This document shows, piece by piece, positions 31,695 through 46,600 of a DNA stretch of 64,000 bases. The position numbers were made by a program, and so were the translations under genes. The notes below the pieces were generated by a model, which saw nothing but the letters and a program-made list of their open reading frames with translations, made no database searches and was not told the origin of the DNA. This stretch comes from Tridacna crocea. Taxonomy: Eukaryota > Mollusca > Bivalvia > Cardiida > Cardiidae. The stretch lies in assembly GCA_943736015.1 (NCBI GenBank), contig OX031063.1, positions 39,014,672-39,078,671 on the forward strand, written 5' to 3'. Numbering within the stretch: position 1 is the first letter of the stretch; the number at the start of each line of letters is the position of its first letter.

Positions 31695-34600
31695 CTGAAA
31701 CATAATAAAACAGCATAATATACATGAAAGATGTCAGAAATTCTAAATTCATTGTATGAGTTTACATTTATCCCTTTACCAAACAATCTCCAATTTTTAT
31801 GCATCTGAAATAGAAGGCTTCTGAAAACCTTCCTACTGAAACATAATTAAACAGTGTAAAATAAATGAAAGATTTTGTAAAGTAAGTTTATTGTATGAGT
31901 AGACATTTTATATTTGAATCAATTCCATAAAAAATTTAGGCAAACTTAAAAATTCAAACCTCAGCTTCAAAAATGACTTTTGATGAGCTTTCCAGAACAT
32001 TGTCAAATTGAGCAATTTCTCCATCACTATAATACAATGTGTTTTGAGGTCAGTTTATCTATGGATACAAGTTTGATCATTGACTAACAAGTCTGTTATC
32101 AACAATATTATGAACACAGCAAATTGGAAAATAGCGTAAGTACCCTTGCAAGCAAGGTGCAGTTTAGTAAAAGGGGAACTTCAGGGAAATATGCCCCGAT
32201 TTCTATGAGCAAGTTAAAGTCATTTTCCGTTAAACCCAAAGAACTTATGTTTTCACAAGAAGGCATTTGAAAATATTGTGGGAAGACAAGAAAATGCTGG
32301 TAATGTTTTAACATGCATTCACATATATATCCTTGATTCAATTCAATTATTCACATTTTACAGAGTTAACAAATTTTAACCTTAATAAAAATGGAATAAA
32401 TATGAAATCTTATCATAGAATCATCTCCCCGGCCTAGTATTTCAGGTATCTACCTGTGGAGTAAGTGGTCAACAGTTCCAGTCCTCAAAAGGGCTAGAGT
32501 AGTTTTGATGCCTGTTTTGGAGTCACTAGCTAATAATTCAATTAAAAATATTGGCCCACCTGCCCCTTTTAAAATAAGGACTTGGGAGGTAAATATGCAC
32601 AAAAAAAGTGTTTCAGAAATCAGATACTGGCTGACCTTTTCAAAAGAGGTAGCACTTTGATTTAAAAAACACCACACTACAGAAAAAAGTATGATCTAGA
32701 TCCTTTAAATTCTTTATTGTTGGTAAAAACGAACACAAACAACCAAGATACATGCACTACCTTTTGGATTTTTTATCATCCCTATCTCTGTCTCTATCCC
32801 TCTGTCTTCTATCCCTATCTCGTGATCTTGACCTATCCCTGTCACGTGATCTGTCAGAATCTCGACTTCTATAAAAATCTCCCCTGTCATGAAAAAAAAA
32901 ATCGAAGTCAACCAATAGATAGAATGTATCAAATATTAAGAAAATCAATCTGTCCTTTTCACTCTATGTTCAACTGTTCTCATGTATTAAACCTTAATTC
33001 ATACTGAATTTTTATATTTTATGATGATTTTCTCATACTTACCTGATATGATATGGTCACAACAACAATATTGGGCAAATCCTATGCAATCCTCTTGTAC
33101 CTGGAAACATAGTGTTTCGTATGACTTTGCTGTTAATTAAACCAACAACATCACAAACAGGTGTTATTACACTACCTTTGGCGGTCTATAATTCTCTACT
33201 ACTTTACCTGTCATAGTCTCTTGAGCTGTAATCCCTGGATCTTGAATACCTATAGTCCTCCTCGTCCCCACTGAAACATTGGTTTGAAACTGTCATCTTA
33301 AAATCTAAACTTATTATCTCCAACAGATGACTGTAAGTTTTCATTTACAGACCTCTTTGTGAAAGCATGATAGTAAAAGGGGAAATTGCTCATGATGAGC
33401 AATTTCCCCTTTTATCATCATCATGTTTTCCTGTATATTCTACATAAAAAGTTTTTTCTGCAACATACATTTTTCCAAAAGTAACCTTACTATCTGTTCA
33501 TATCAGTTCATGCAGTGATAATTTAAGATCAATATAACAAGGAAAAATCTTCAATGTCAGCGCTTTAAAAAATGGAAATTTATTTTAATGAAAGATTTAT
33601 CACCTAGCAATTGCAAGTTTCCAATTTATGTACATGTATATGCATGTATACTGCCAAAAGTACAAAAACTCTAAATGTTTACTGTTAATTATATATCAGA
33701 TGACAAAATATTCAACATGTCCAACTTGAAAAAAAAAAAAACAGACAATAAACCAACTGTGGCTCAAATGATGGGATTTAGATATGAAAGGATACAACTA
33801 CAGGCTAATAAAACTTAACAAATTCAGAAAAATTGCCTATACCACATTAAAACAGGAGTAAAAAAGCAGCTGTATTATAACATTTGAAATTTCAACTAAA
33901 TGTTAGCCACATCAAAAATGAAAGCATTTGCAAAAGAGTACATCACTGATGTATACTAAATCATTATTTCTAACCTATCTCTGTCCCTGTCTCTTCCTCT
34001 CTCTCTATAACTGTCTCGCTCCCTGAAATTTATAAACATATCATGTAAATCGTCGCCAGATGACAAAACTTGAGACTTGTCTACATTGAAAAGTATAGTA
34101 GATAATAACTCTTTACAAAACTTAACTCTTTACCAAATGACAAAATTTTAGACTAGTCAAAATTGATGCAATTGCAGACGACAAAATAAATGTAAATCAA
34201 AAGTTGAAATTTGATTTGGATAGGGTAAAAGCATTGTTGGAAAAGGAGAAGATGCTACTTACACCATTTTCTCCTCCTTCCCCAATGGTTTCAAAAGGCT
34301 TAAGGGTCGTTAAATCTTGGGACTTTATGTTGCATAGTAAAAAGCAGTTCTTCATTTGCAGATGACAAAATAAATGTAAATCAAAAGTTTGATTTGGAAA
34401 GGGTAAAAGCATTGTGGGAAAAGGATAAAATGCTAGTAACATCATTTTCTCCTCCTTATCCAATGGTTTCAAAAGGCTTTTTAAGGGTCGTTAAATCTTG
34501 GGACTTTACATTGCATTGTAAAAAGCAATTCTTCATCAAGGACAGAAAAAATTGTCCACATAAGGTAAGGTATAATCATGTAACTACAATACCTTGAATC

Positions 34601-37600
34601 CCAGGCAGGTTTGGCTGAAGTATCTGTATAATTTGTAGGAGTCTGTGTATTGTCATAACTAAATGGTGGCCTCTCCCCGTAGCCTGCTGTATTGGGCACT
34701 GGGACAGGTTGAGGGTAAAAAGCTGAAATAGGAGATAAATGTTTTTCCTTTAATCCTCATTACATTATCAAATTTCACACAATCCCAACTTTTAACAACC
34801 CTGAGAAAACGGGCTTTTGAACACATTGTGGGAAAAGGAGAAAATGCTGGTAACCAGCATTTTCTCCTTTTCCCACAATGTTTTCTACCCTGATGGCAAC
34901 AAATTTCAATTTTTGAGTTGCGTTTATTATGTCGTCTGCAAGTGCTTTTGATTTGGACAAGTCTATACATATGTCATGGTTTTCGTCTGCAAGTGCTTTT
35001 GATTTGGACAAGTCTATACATATGTCATGGTATCAGGACAATTCCCCCCCAGACAACTGCCCCCTGGACAACTCCCCCCTGCCAATTCCCCCCGGGACAA
35101 TTGCCCCCCAAGACAATAACCCCCCGAGACAATTACCCCCTGGACAATTACCCCCCAAAGGCAAATTGCCCCCCAGACAATAGCCCCCCAGGACTATTAC
35201 CCCCTGGACAATTCCCCCCCCCAGACAACTCCCCCCTGCCAATTCCCCCCCCCCCCGACAATTCCCCCCCCCCCCCCATCTAATTCGCAATTTCTTCTGC
35301 TTTTGCTTTGGGATGAGGTCATTGTCGGTTTTCAGCGTCAGACCCTGAGTTCACTTCTAAGGCCAAGGTCAACTGGAACTAGATTAGATTACTAGATTTT
35401 TCATGTGATCAAATTTGAAGTACGCACGTCAAGTAGGAGTTCCTCGAGTTGTTGAAAGATGGCGTCTGCTAATCATGTAGTAGGCCTGCCAAATGATCAA
35501 AACCGCACATTATTTTGGTACAAAGGATGATAGACAAACTTTACAGATGTAATGCCGAGGTCACAAATAAAATGGGCGCCGGACGATTTCTTCCAACTTC
35601 ACCGATTCAAAAGTTTGGGACATCGTCCGGGCGCCGTACGATTTTCAGACATTTTGCCCAAGCAGTCACAAATCAAACGGGCATCGGACGGCAGTTTCTT
35701 TGGAAATGCCATGCGTGCAGTTTTCAGTTCAGAAAGGCACCGGGCGGCAACCGGACGGTCATCGGATGGCGACCGGACGGCGATCGGACGGACATCTTTC
35801 GAACTTTGTGCCGCCGTCTGGCTAGCTACAGAGGCGTGTCATATTGTCCGAGGATGACACACCTCTGTAGCCACGTTTTGACCCACAAAGTCCTCACTCT
35901 GCGGCCTCGCCCAGCACGCTTCTGATCGTAAACAGATCGTAAACAGCAGCAGCTGCTATTACATTTATCTGCCATCAGCGAGTAGCTTGCAATCTCTTTT
36001 GATGAAGGAAAAGGTTCAACAGATTTTGTGGCAGTATAAGTGCCATTTCACTTCAGAACTGATAAATTATGATGAAGTAAGACATTCATATACACTTTTA
36101 TGATATTCTCATGTCGCCAAAGTATATGTTTGCCGTCCGGTTGCCGTCCAGAAAGACTTAACAGAATCAGTGCCTCACAGAGATCTGACGGTCACCGGAC
36201 GGTGCCCATACAAATATCCATAATCGGGCGGTACCCGTCCGGGCTCTGCCCGGTGCCTGGACGGAGACAGTCCGGTCGCCGCCAGATGACCGTCCGGTCA
36301 CTGGAGGATTTAGAGATAAATTTTTTCATAAAAATCGGCCGGGCGCCGCCCGATCTCTGAAGGCATCGTCCGGTCACCGCACAGCGCCTGGACGGTGCCC
36401 GTACGATGAGTTAACGGGCTCTCCGATGGCCAAAAAATCGTCCGGTCGCCGTTCAATTACAACTTTGTTTTAAAACTCGAACGGGAGCCGGACGGCGTCT
36501 CAAAATTGAACTGCCGCCGTTCAAATTGAGCTGCCACCGGACGGTCGCCGTGCGTCCCCGGACGATTGCGTCAAAATCTCCTGAAAAACTCGCCGTCCGG
36601 CGGCAGTTCGTTATTTGTGACTGAGGTATAAATAAGTTCTGGTGGCCGTAATAACTGATTTTTAACCCACCGCTTCAAAAGAAGCAGGGCATTATGTCGT
36701 CCCACGTCCGTCCGCCGTCGGTGTCATGCATGCCATAAACTTTCCATTGCCAATCATTTATGAAAAAGCAGCTGGTCCAATCAAATTGATTTTTTGAGTG
36801 TATTTTGAGTGTGTCTAAAGGAAGGTTCCTATCGAAAAAAGCCGCATCCCAATTTACAATATGGCCGCCAGATCAGCAGTCTTGAAATTAGATTCCATCA
36901 AGTTCAGTGAGAACCGTATGTCCGAAGTAATTGATTTTTTGTGTGAGTGTTTGGGGTGACTAGAGGAAGTTTCCTTTCGAAAATATGGCCGCAGAGCCGC
37001 AAGCTTGAAATCAGATTCCGTCAATTTCATGGAGAACCATTTGTCTGATCTTATTGATTTTTTTTTTTGTAGTTTTTGGGAGATTTATAGAGGAAGTTTC
37101 CTTTCGGAAATGGCCGCGTTCTGATTAACAGTATCGCTGCCAGATCTGCCATCCTGAAATCATATTCCGTCAATTTCAGTGAAAACGTTTTTCATAAGTT
37201 CCTGTCGAAATGGCCGTGCTGCAATTTACAATATGGCCACCAGAACCGCCTTCTCGAAATCAGATTCTGTCAATTTCAGGGATCCACGGTTAGAGTTGAA
37301 TTTGACAAATTTAATATTGGTGGGTTCGCTGGGAGTTATATTCTGGACAGTGAGATGCCATCATTATAGAAGCTCCGCAACGAGTGTTCATTTCTATCAT
37401 GTTGCATGCAGCATGGATGGTTTTAGGATGAGGCTGGGATAAGGAAGGGAATCAAGAACAGGAGCGTTTAAATGTGTAATTCTCTGCTGATATTTTGATG
37501 ACAAATACGTCGGTTGGCATAATCCTCTAATTCAGAATGTCAGGAGGAAGAACCGTTTGGGAAAAAAAATTGTAGATGCTCGGAAAAGTGCTCACAAATT

Positions 37601-40600
37601 TGACGAGTTTCACTATGAAATTTCCTTATATGCATATGATGGTATGAACATCCTGGTGTTTTTAGGGGGGTAATTGTCTTGGGGGGCAGTTGTCTGGGGG
37701 GCAATTGTCCTGGGGGGCAATTGTCCTAGGAGGGCAATTTCCTGGGGGTAATTGTCTGGGGGGCAATCATCCGGGGGGTAGTTGTCCAGGGGGTAATTGT
37801 CCGGGGGGCAGTTGTCCAGGGGGTAATGGTCCAGGGGGTAATTGTCTCGGGGGGCTATTGTCTTGGGGGGCAATTGTCCAGGGGGGAGTTGTCCAGGGGG
37901 AGATGTCCGGGGGGGCATTTGTCTGGGGGGGAATTGTCCTAGACTCATATGTCATGTGGTAAAGAGTTAAAAAGTATAGAAAACATTTTGAGATAAGGAT
38001 AAAATGCAGATTGCCAGTACTTACTCCTCATGATAATTTCAAAAACCTTCTTACTCAGGGTCACTTGCTAAACGGTCTGATTTTTTTGGTCTATTCAGTC
38101 AAATGTTTAATGAAATATTCTAACAAGATGTCATTACATCCTACTACTTGAGTCTGTTCAACCCTTATGCTGCCAAATATACCAAATGAATTTTACAATC
38201 TAGGAAAAAAACAGACTGTTTTTCAAACATTAGGCTGGCTTTTACACAGAATTTCTTGACTTGGCAAACAACATAGATCTTTACCCTGATTTGAACTTTT
38301 CTGAAAACAAAAAATACTTAAAGTGTCATGGAAAATTTTCAAAATAACAGATTGGAAAAAATCTATTCCATTTATGTGGCACTCTAAGAGACAAACCCAA
38401 AAGCTGTTACCTTAATTTAAACATTACATTGATTGTGAAACAAGCTTTAATAACATATATATCACTCCCAAAAATTGCATGTTAGAGACCGTAACGGTAC
38501 TAGTGGGGGTACTAGTGCCAAACTGTGGGCAGTTTCAAAGGCCGATCCTGCACATGATGAGATCCAAACCCAGAACCATTGATATGAGATGCAGACCCTC
38601 TACCCTAAAATCAGTCTTCACAGATTAAAGGCCTTATGGTACAGATAAACTTACGGACTGGAGGTGGTTGTGTAAACATAGTTGGTGGTGGCGGCACCGG
38701 CATTCCTGGGGGTGGCACAGCTACAAAATAAAAACATTGAGCAATGCTCTGTGAAAAGGGAGCTTAATGCATTTGCAAAAAGTACTGATTCAGGTCAGCC
38801 TGGGCAGTCTACGCAGGTTGACCTGGGTCAAAACTTTTTGTTACTGGTCAATTTACCAATGCAAAAGGCCCATTCAACCTCATGATTGAATTGGCTATGA
38901 CATAACATGGCTATTATGGATTCCTACATGTGTGATTGCTTGCTTGGTTATCATGCAACACAAAGGTGCTTTAAGCCCACTTTTGCCAGAGCACAGCTTA
39001 AATCTATATCCATTACCTCCTCATCTGTTGCAGCGGATGAGGGTAACCCTGTACTACAGAATGCAGAGTTTAAATGCCTCTGGAAACAAAAGCTTTTGTT
39101 TAACCCATTACCACACAATCCCTACTTTTAATGACCCTGAGAAGGAAGCCTTTAGAAAACATTGTGGGAAAAGGATAAAATGCTGGTAACCAGCATTTTC
39201 TCCTTTTCCTACAATGTTTTTTACCCTTCACAAAACAAATTTCATATTTTTAGTCACACTTATTTTGTCGTCTGCAAATGCTTTCGATTTGGACTAGCCT
39301 AAAATATTGTTGTTTGGTAACAGTTAAAAGATTGTTAGAACTGAGAGCAATATCAAAAAATTTAAATGTTTCTTAACTTTTACCCTGCTGCCTGTGTATG
39401 GCTTATCAGATCTCTCAGTGCCAGGAAATCTACTACAGGCTAAAATAACTACTTTAAATACCAAACACACCATTTTAATTAATAAGCTGATAGGGTCTAC
39501 TCCCTTAATGTAAAAAGATAAATAAGTAAAAAAATATGGAAAGGGTTAAAATTCAAAGTCAGAAGAAAGGCATCAGAAATATTTTGATTGTTATCAGCCC
39601 CTGTTGTACGGGAGACTTTGAGGAGTTCTAAAACCATACTGAATAAAGAATGAAATGTAAACTTGTTGTAAAACAACCGTACCTGGGGGAAAGTTTGGTA
39701 TTGGAGGCATCCCAGGAGGAGGGATACTATAATCTGGGGGTGGGATACCCATCCCTGGGGGTGGCATGCCTGGTGGGGGAACATTCTTGTTCCTGGAACA
39801 AAAATATAATGATACTTGAATCTGTAATTAACTCTTTTACTGAACAACAAAATTTCAGACCTATAACAAATCAAATGCTTTTGCAGACAATAAATCAGGC
39901 ATGCTTGAAAAGTGCTGAAAACAATGTGGGAAATGGACATATTGCTGGTAAACTCTTTACCATACAATCCCAAATTTTAACGACCCTGACAGAGATTACC
40001 TGAAAAAGAGGGCTTTCAAAAACAATGAACCATGTCAGGTAATACAAGCAGGTTTATTCATTGGCATGAAAGGTAAAGTTTTTTGGGAAATTTTTTTTTT
40101 ATGATAGAAACCTTACTATAAATTTAATATTCCACTCGTGTTAGCATAATTATTAGCATCAAAATGAATCAATCTCCCTGAAAACAGAATATTTTTTATA
40201 AAAAAAAAACTCACTTACAAAACTAGCACCAATCACACGTCACTGAAGTTTGATAATCAAGGGAGGTATATAGAAACAAACCTAAGACCGGGCCTTGTGG
40301 TTTCAGAAAAGAAGATTCTTAAAAATGTTTTTTTTTTTTCAGTTTTGTTGCCATAGCAACCAGAGTTTTTGAAGGAATCAAATTACATGTATTTCAAGAA
40401 ATTTTGAAGAGGACCATGGCAGGATAATTTCTGTGACGTTTCATCAAATTTGCATGGGAAGTTTCAGAGAAGATGTTTGAAATAAAATTTAAAGCACGGA
40501 CAGATGGAAGCACAACAGACACCAGGCCACAACATAAACCCGCTGGCCTTCAGCCAGAGGAGCTAAAAATGCTACTTACCCGCATTTTCTGCTTTTCCCA

Positions 40601-43600
40601 TGATGTAAATTTTTTTCTTCCAGATGCAAAGTCAGAACTTTGAAATGTGTATAAGAGATTAGGAGTTAATCCTTTGTTTTAGTAGTCCCTTAATACCAGT
40701 TAACCCTTCACCAGACAAGAAAATTCTAATCTGGTCCAAATTTGAAGTTTTTGCAGACAAAATTAGAAGGGGCCAAAATGACACATTTTGTCCCTGATAG
40801 GGTTAGAATACATTGTGGGATGCAACCTTTTGACTCTTTTAACTCAAACAACATTTTAGACTTGTCCAAACTAAAAGCATCTGCAGAAGACAAATTGAAT
40901 GTGGCAAAAATGATGATTACAATCTTTGAAATGGTAGAAAAGATTGTGGGAAAAGGAGTAATGGTAGTTATTAGCAAATTTCTCCTTTCCCACAATGCTT
41001 CTAAAGAGCTTCTTCCTCAGGGTCGTAAAAACCCAGGATTGTTTGATAAAGGGTTAAACACATTCCTGGACAGGGAGAAAATGCTACTAATCAGCCTTTT
41101 CCAATAATGTTTTTTAAACTTTCATAGAGAAATCCAAGAACATGGACATCATTTCATCTGAAGATGCTTTCAAAATGGACCAGTCTAAAATCTTGTACAG
41201 TGGTAAAGTGTACATAAATCAATATTTCATATATAAATGTATTAAACATTTACAATAATACAAAACTGATCCCGACTTACATTTCCTCTGGAACTGGGCC
41301 GAGCTGATCTACATCATTCATCTGTTCCTCCATAGGCCGACGTGAGGCCGTTGTTGACCCAAGGACTGCTATGGTTCCTGTGGTTGACGGGGTTTTGGCT
41401 AGAAGACAAGGAAAAAAGCAAGTGTATGTCACTGGATGATGGATAACTGACTTACAGTCAGGAGGCTTTGCAAAAAAAATGTGGACATTGGGAAAATGAT
41501 GGTAACCAGCAATTTCTCCCTTCCTATTATTTTTAACTCTTTCTACAATAAGTCATATACATGTATGACATCTACAAATGTTTTGAATTTTGACAAGCCT
41601 GAAACTGGATTGTCTAGTGATTTCAAAACATATAACTGTTAGGCTATTTATGGACCTACTAATGAAGCATTTAGAGTAGTGCAAAAACTTGAATTTGTGC
41701 AATGCTGAATTAATTATTGTCCCATTATGACGACATAGGATTTGGAGATGAACAAAGTTTTCTAACATGACACATGAATGTGGCTCTTTAAACTCAGTGC
41801 AACAAAAACATTTCAAAATCTGTTACACCATATAACATGACGTCATTTTATGTAGAGGGACTTCATTCTGTATAAAGTCAGTATGTAATTTATTCAATGG
41901 AGTATAACCCATTACCACACAATCCCTACTTTTGACGCCCCTTAGAAAGAAACCTTTAGAAAACATTGTGGGAAAAGGAGAAAATGCTGGTAACCAGCAT
42001 TTTCTCCTTTTCCCACAATGTTTTCTACCCTTTACAAAACAAATTTCAAATTTTCAGTCACTTTCATTTTGTCGTCTGCAAATGCTTTCAATTTACTATA
42101 AGTATGAACTTGTTTTCCTTTGATTGAGAGTTGGTCATGATAGAATCTAAATAATCTTCTTTCTATGGTGGTTTATTGTTCAATAAACATTATGAGGTGC
42201 AATGAATAAAACACGAGGGCCATTATTTATCATGTCTCATAACTCACAACTGTGGTTTATTGAACAATAAACCGCGATAGAAAGAAGATTATCTCTTCAT
42301 TATAGAACTCTTTCAGCCACAAAATACCCAATTCATTTTCACACCTGCCCATTATATAAAATCCACTTCTTTTGAGCACTGGAAAGACAATCAATAGAAA
42401 CTCAGAAGGATTCTTTAAATATAAGCTTGACTAAACAAGCAGGTAGTAAAGAATTCAGCTAGGACTGTCTATAAAAGCCCACATTTTTTATGACTCTAAA
42501 AGGATTCAATGGCAGACACAGTTACCTGTACTGAAAAACTTTACCTTGTAGCACTCTTGGAGTTGGTGTAAATCCAGAATCTCCTGTCTCAACCTTTACG
42601 ACTGTATTACTCATCCCCATTGCCTTGACAGAGAAAATCATCCAAAGTTCTGTTAAATTAACTCATCACCTCATTTAGTTAACTATTTCTATTGCAGCTG
42701 ATGACTTTTAAAAAGCAAAAGTACAAATTGCTAATGAACTAGCAATTATTCCTCATAGCAATTATTCCTCATAACTAGCACTTCTATTATTTATTCCAAT
42801 TGAATGTTTTCTACCTTTTCAAGTCAAATCCTGATATTTTACATCTAAAATTTCATTTCGGACAAATTTTGTTATTTGGTAAAGTGTCAAACATTCTTAC
42901 CGAGATGGTTAATAGTAGCCATATGAGTCAAAAGTTAACAGATTGAGAATCCTTCACCTTAATGATAAACAGATCAATGTAAAACTTCATTTGAGTACTT
43001 TGGTCTTAGTCATTGAATATAATGGTTCAGCTCACTCCACAGAACACTTTTTTCAGCAATGTTTATGTACAAAAGCAGCCATATGTAGCATACTGGTCGA
43101 GCGCAAAATAGATATGAGCCATGCTCTCACACAGAAGCCACGTTTCTCAACAAAAAACTTAATCATGAAACAGACTGGTCCTTGAGCATACAGAAAATTA
43201 AATAGCAAAAGTTTCATCCCATATCAACTTGTGAGGACTGCACAGGCTGACCTGGGTCAATACTTTTCATAGATACATTGAGCTCCCTGTTTACAGAGCA
43301 TAGCTAGTATAGATGTATAGTTTGTTATATGTGAACATTACTAGTACTGCTATCCTCCCTTGAGAGGTCATTTATCAAAACTTTAACACAGCCAGTGATG
43401 TAGAAACAGTATTGTGCAGAGTATATGTAAAAGAAAACCAGGAATGCATAGATAAGTTCTATGGCTGAACAAATAAACAAACACTTATGGACCCTGCTCT
43501 TACAATGACTCCTATAATTTTTCTCGAGTTTATAAAAATCAAACATTTCTATTCATAAATGTGCACATACAAAAGGCCTTGCTGCTAATCCACCATTTTC

Positions 43601-46600
43601 TGCTCTCAGTCTGTTTTGTTTCTGGCAGTACTTTCTCCAAGTATCTTCATTAAAGCCATAATTAAAGTAGTCAGTGATGTCCGCACCTAGAATAAACATG
43701 TATATCATACATGTATACTTGATAACTTGATACTGTAAAAGGTATTTAAAGACAAATGTGTATCAAATTTGTCCATGAATTACACAATGGGCAATTATTT
43801 GAAAGAAAAGTCAAAATAATTTACATAAATTAATATCCTATTTCTACTCTCACCATCGCTCAGCATATGTCCCAATTCATCTTGAAATTATTTTGTGCGT
43901 TTTATGCCAATCGACCTTTAACTAATTGAATGAGTTAACTGAAACTTTCCAGTCAATAGTCATAAAAGCAATAATTCCAATTTCTAAGTTAATTTTTGAA
44001 GGAAAAGTTATTTTTCAGGGGTTTTAAAAGTCATGATTCAGTGGAAAGAGTTCAACAATCTTGGTAGAGGACCATTTTCAATGCTGCAGATCAAATAATA
44101 AAACTACCAGACTCTTGATATTGGAATCCAGTCGGGTAAGACACAATATAGGGAACAGTAGTGTTGCACTTGGGGGTGAAAAATGAAGGTCCCTAAATTG
44201 AAAAAAGAAGTAGTTTTTCATTTAGTACTATGCTTCAAGTTCAAGAAACCAAAATATCTTGTAGATTGCTGCGCACGAAATACATTTTTTGTTAGCAGAC
44301 AAATTGACCTTCTAGAGCCTGTTACGGACACTACACAGGGGTATAACATCAATAAAATACTTGAAATTATGTTTTTCTTTTTTTTTTATGTCATACAGTT
44401 CAAATTTCCTCATATTTTTAACTGGTATAAAACAAAAAATACAACCCAAAATGATAATTACATCTCATAATCCTTACAAGAAATCTTGCAAAAAATATTG
44501 CTGAAAAATTGCCATGTTTCAACTCTGCTCAAAAATAAAGTTCTCATCTTTAGACACTATTATTACACAAAACTTGAAGTTCAACTTATAATCAACATAC
44601 AGAAATAAAAAAAGTTTTATCAGACTCTGTCTATATCAATTCAAATTTTGAAAACGAAAAAGCTGTAAATTTGGTTACGGACTCTACATGAATATGACAA
44701 AGGCAAATCTGTCTATTATCTTGAAATTTGCATTGAACTGTGCTTATTTCAATACTTTTTTATGTAATTTATGATTTAATTTTAAAAAAATCCCTGTATA
44801 TCAGAAATTTTTGCGAATACAAATATGAACAATGCAGAAAAAAGAAATGAACTCTTTGACAACTGTTTTCGTATGAATGATATCATATGTTCTCATATAC
44901 CTATTTCTGTAGGAAAAAACATGAAAACTATTAGTAAAGGTTCTTTTTTTGGGCACATGATAGTTCTAATATAGATATAAATCTGTTCATGGTCTAGTTA
45001 CGGACACTACGCTTTTTCCTTTGATGGAAATAAACATATTTATAGTCTTTCATCAACTTTTTGGAAAAGTCTGTTATTTCTTTGGGCTCAAAAACGAAGT
45101 GTAAAATGTTCAATTTCACCTCCCGCCTCTGTATCAAGTAGGAAAGTTGTCAGCAAATGGAAAGAAGGTTGTGTAAGTACTGGTGTGAGTAAGCCAGGAA
45201 AACATGGGATGCACTGACTGCCGTGATATAACATAGATGTTGAAAGGGGCATTAAACTCCAATTAACCAGCAAATGAACACCAGACAAAGTAAGTAAAAT
45301 AGAACATTTCGAGTGCAAAACTGTTGTAACTCAAAACCAATCTAACACCCCAAGTTTGGGGGCACAACTGACTCCTTTATAGGGATTATAAGATGTTTTC
45401 TTCAGTAAACAATGTAAATTTAGGTGCCATTGCTCATCATGAGCAATGGCACCTAAATTTACATCAATTGTTTACAAAGGAGTCAAATTTGCCTCTAAAC
45501 TTGGGTGTTTAAGATGGGTTTTTAGTAACGATAGTTTTGCACTTAGCCCACGATTTGTAGGCCTCTAAATTATGTTTGTGTTAAACAGTATATTGTAATT
45601 GATTTTGGCCTTAACTCATTACCACACGAGAACATTTTAGACTGGTCCAAATTGAAAGCATTTGCAGACAAAAAAAATAAAGGTGACTGAAACATAGAAA
45701 TTTGTTCTGAAAAGGGTAGAAAACACTGTGGGAAAAGGAGAAAATGCTGGTTACCAGCATTTTCTCCTTTTCCCACAGTTTTTTCAAAAGGCTTCTTTCT
45801 CAGGGGCGTCGAAATCAGGGATTGAGTGGTAATGGGTTAAAGTAAGTTTCAACGTCTGGCTTGTAAGTGTTATCAAAATCGATTAAAGAGGCAATAATAC
45901 TCATTTTAAGCCAGTTTTAACTCATTTTGGTTTTTTTTTTTATCAAAATATAGTCATTCTTATATATCTATGCCAAATATTGCGCCTGACGGTTGCAAGG
46001 TTGCTTAGATTACGCCTGATAGAAAATGCATTTCGCGGACTTGTGGCCTTCAATGTAAACAGACTGGTCGTTTCCGGAATTTGAATCGAAGATTTTCGAT
46101 ATCCGTTATACACTCGGGTAGATTGGTATGATGATCATGCATGCTGTAATGTGACTATATTTGACCTTGGCCTTGATGCGGTAAATAAAGGAAAATGGAT
46201 GTTTCTCTGTTGCAGCGTCTATTTTTAGAAGGAGATCGAGGCCTATATGTAAGTTACACCGTATCCGACTCTGGGCGGAAACCAAATTTCCGTGAGTCAC
46301 CGCCATTGTTTACAGCTTCGATCGTCAGCCAGTTTTCATCTGGCCAATTTTTGGTTTTTCATACAAACCCCCGTGTTTTTCATTTACACGATATATGTCA
46401 GTAATTTATCCTTGTATATGTATACACAAAGGACAGATTTCTGTACCATTCTATTTTTCTTTTCGAAATTAACAGCGTTTCTGCTCACCGGCTGTAGATA
46501 GGCATCTTTAACAAAAGCTATGTTATTATTATTTCTGTGTAACTTAATGTCAAAATATTTGATATATACTATGTATTAAATCATGTAGTGTCCGTAACTT

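Larger units (their letters stand above)
35030..37945. mobile_element. 2.9-kb foldback-like element with minisatellite inverted ends
   Basis: It splits a family A copy in FIP1L1 intron 11: the left part is at 34770-35029 and the right end resumes at 37957-37970. CATATGTCATG is present on both sides (35019-35029 and 37946-37956), a plausible 11-bp target duplication. Both ends carry AGGACAATTCCCCCCCAGAC followed by arrays of CAATT/CAACT plus C-run units (35035-35280), in reverse complement at the right (37664-37940). The middle holds a GGACGG-rich block and a tandem repeat. Long inverted ends made of short tandem units are typical of foldback (FB) elements, a non-autonomous group linked to Mutator-type transposons. 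No transposase seen. Confidence 0.7.

Noticed and set aside
34918-35290. Long Pro-rich and Gly-rich open frames on both strands
   Set aside because: They are translations of the C-run minisatellite arm of the foldback-like element, open in several frames at once.
35515-35925. 136-aa open frame with mixed composition
   Set aside because: It lies in the GGACGG-rich block, which is open in overlapping frames and has no recognisable domain.
37613-37962. PPGQLPP-type and GGNCPGG-type open frames
   Set aside because: The same minisatellite in reverse orientation; no start context, splice support or family.
38500-38620. Segment resembling a tRNA-derived SINE edge
   Set aside because: No A/B box pair or tail was found; only a vague repeat-like look.
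39497-39973. 158-aa minus-strand open frame
   Set aside because: It overlaps FIP1L1 exon 10 in a different frame and runs through a family A fragment; no family recognised.
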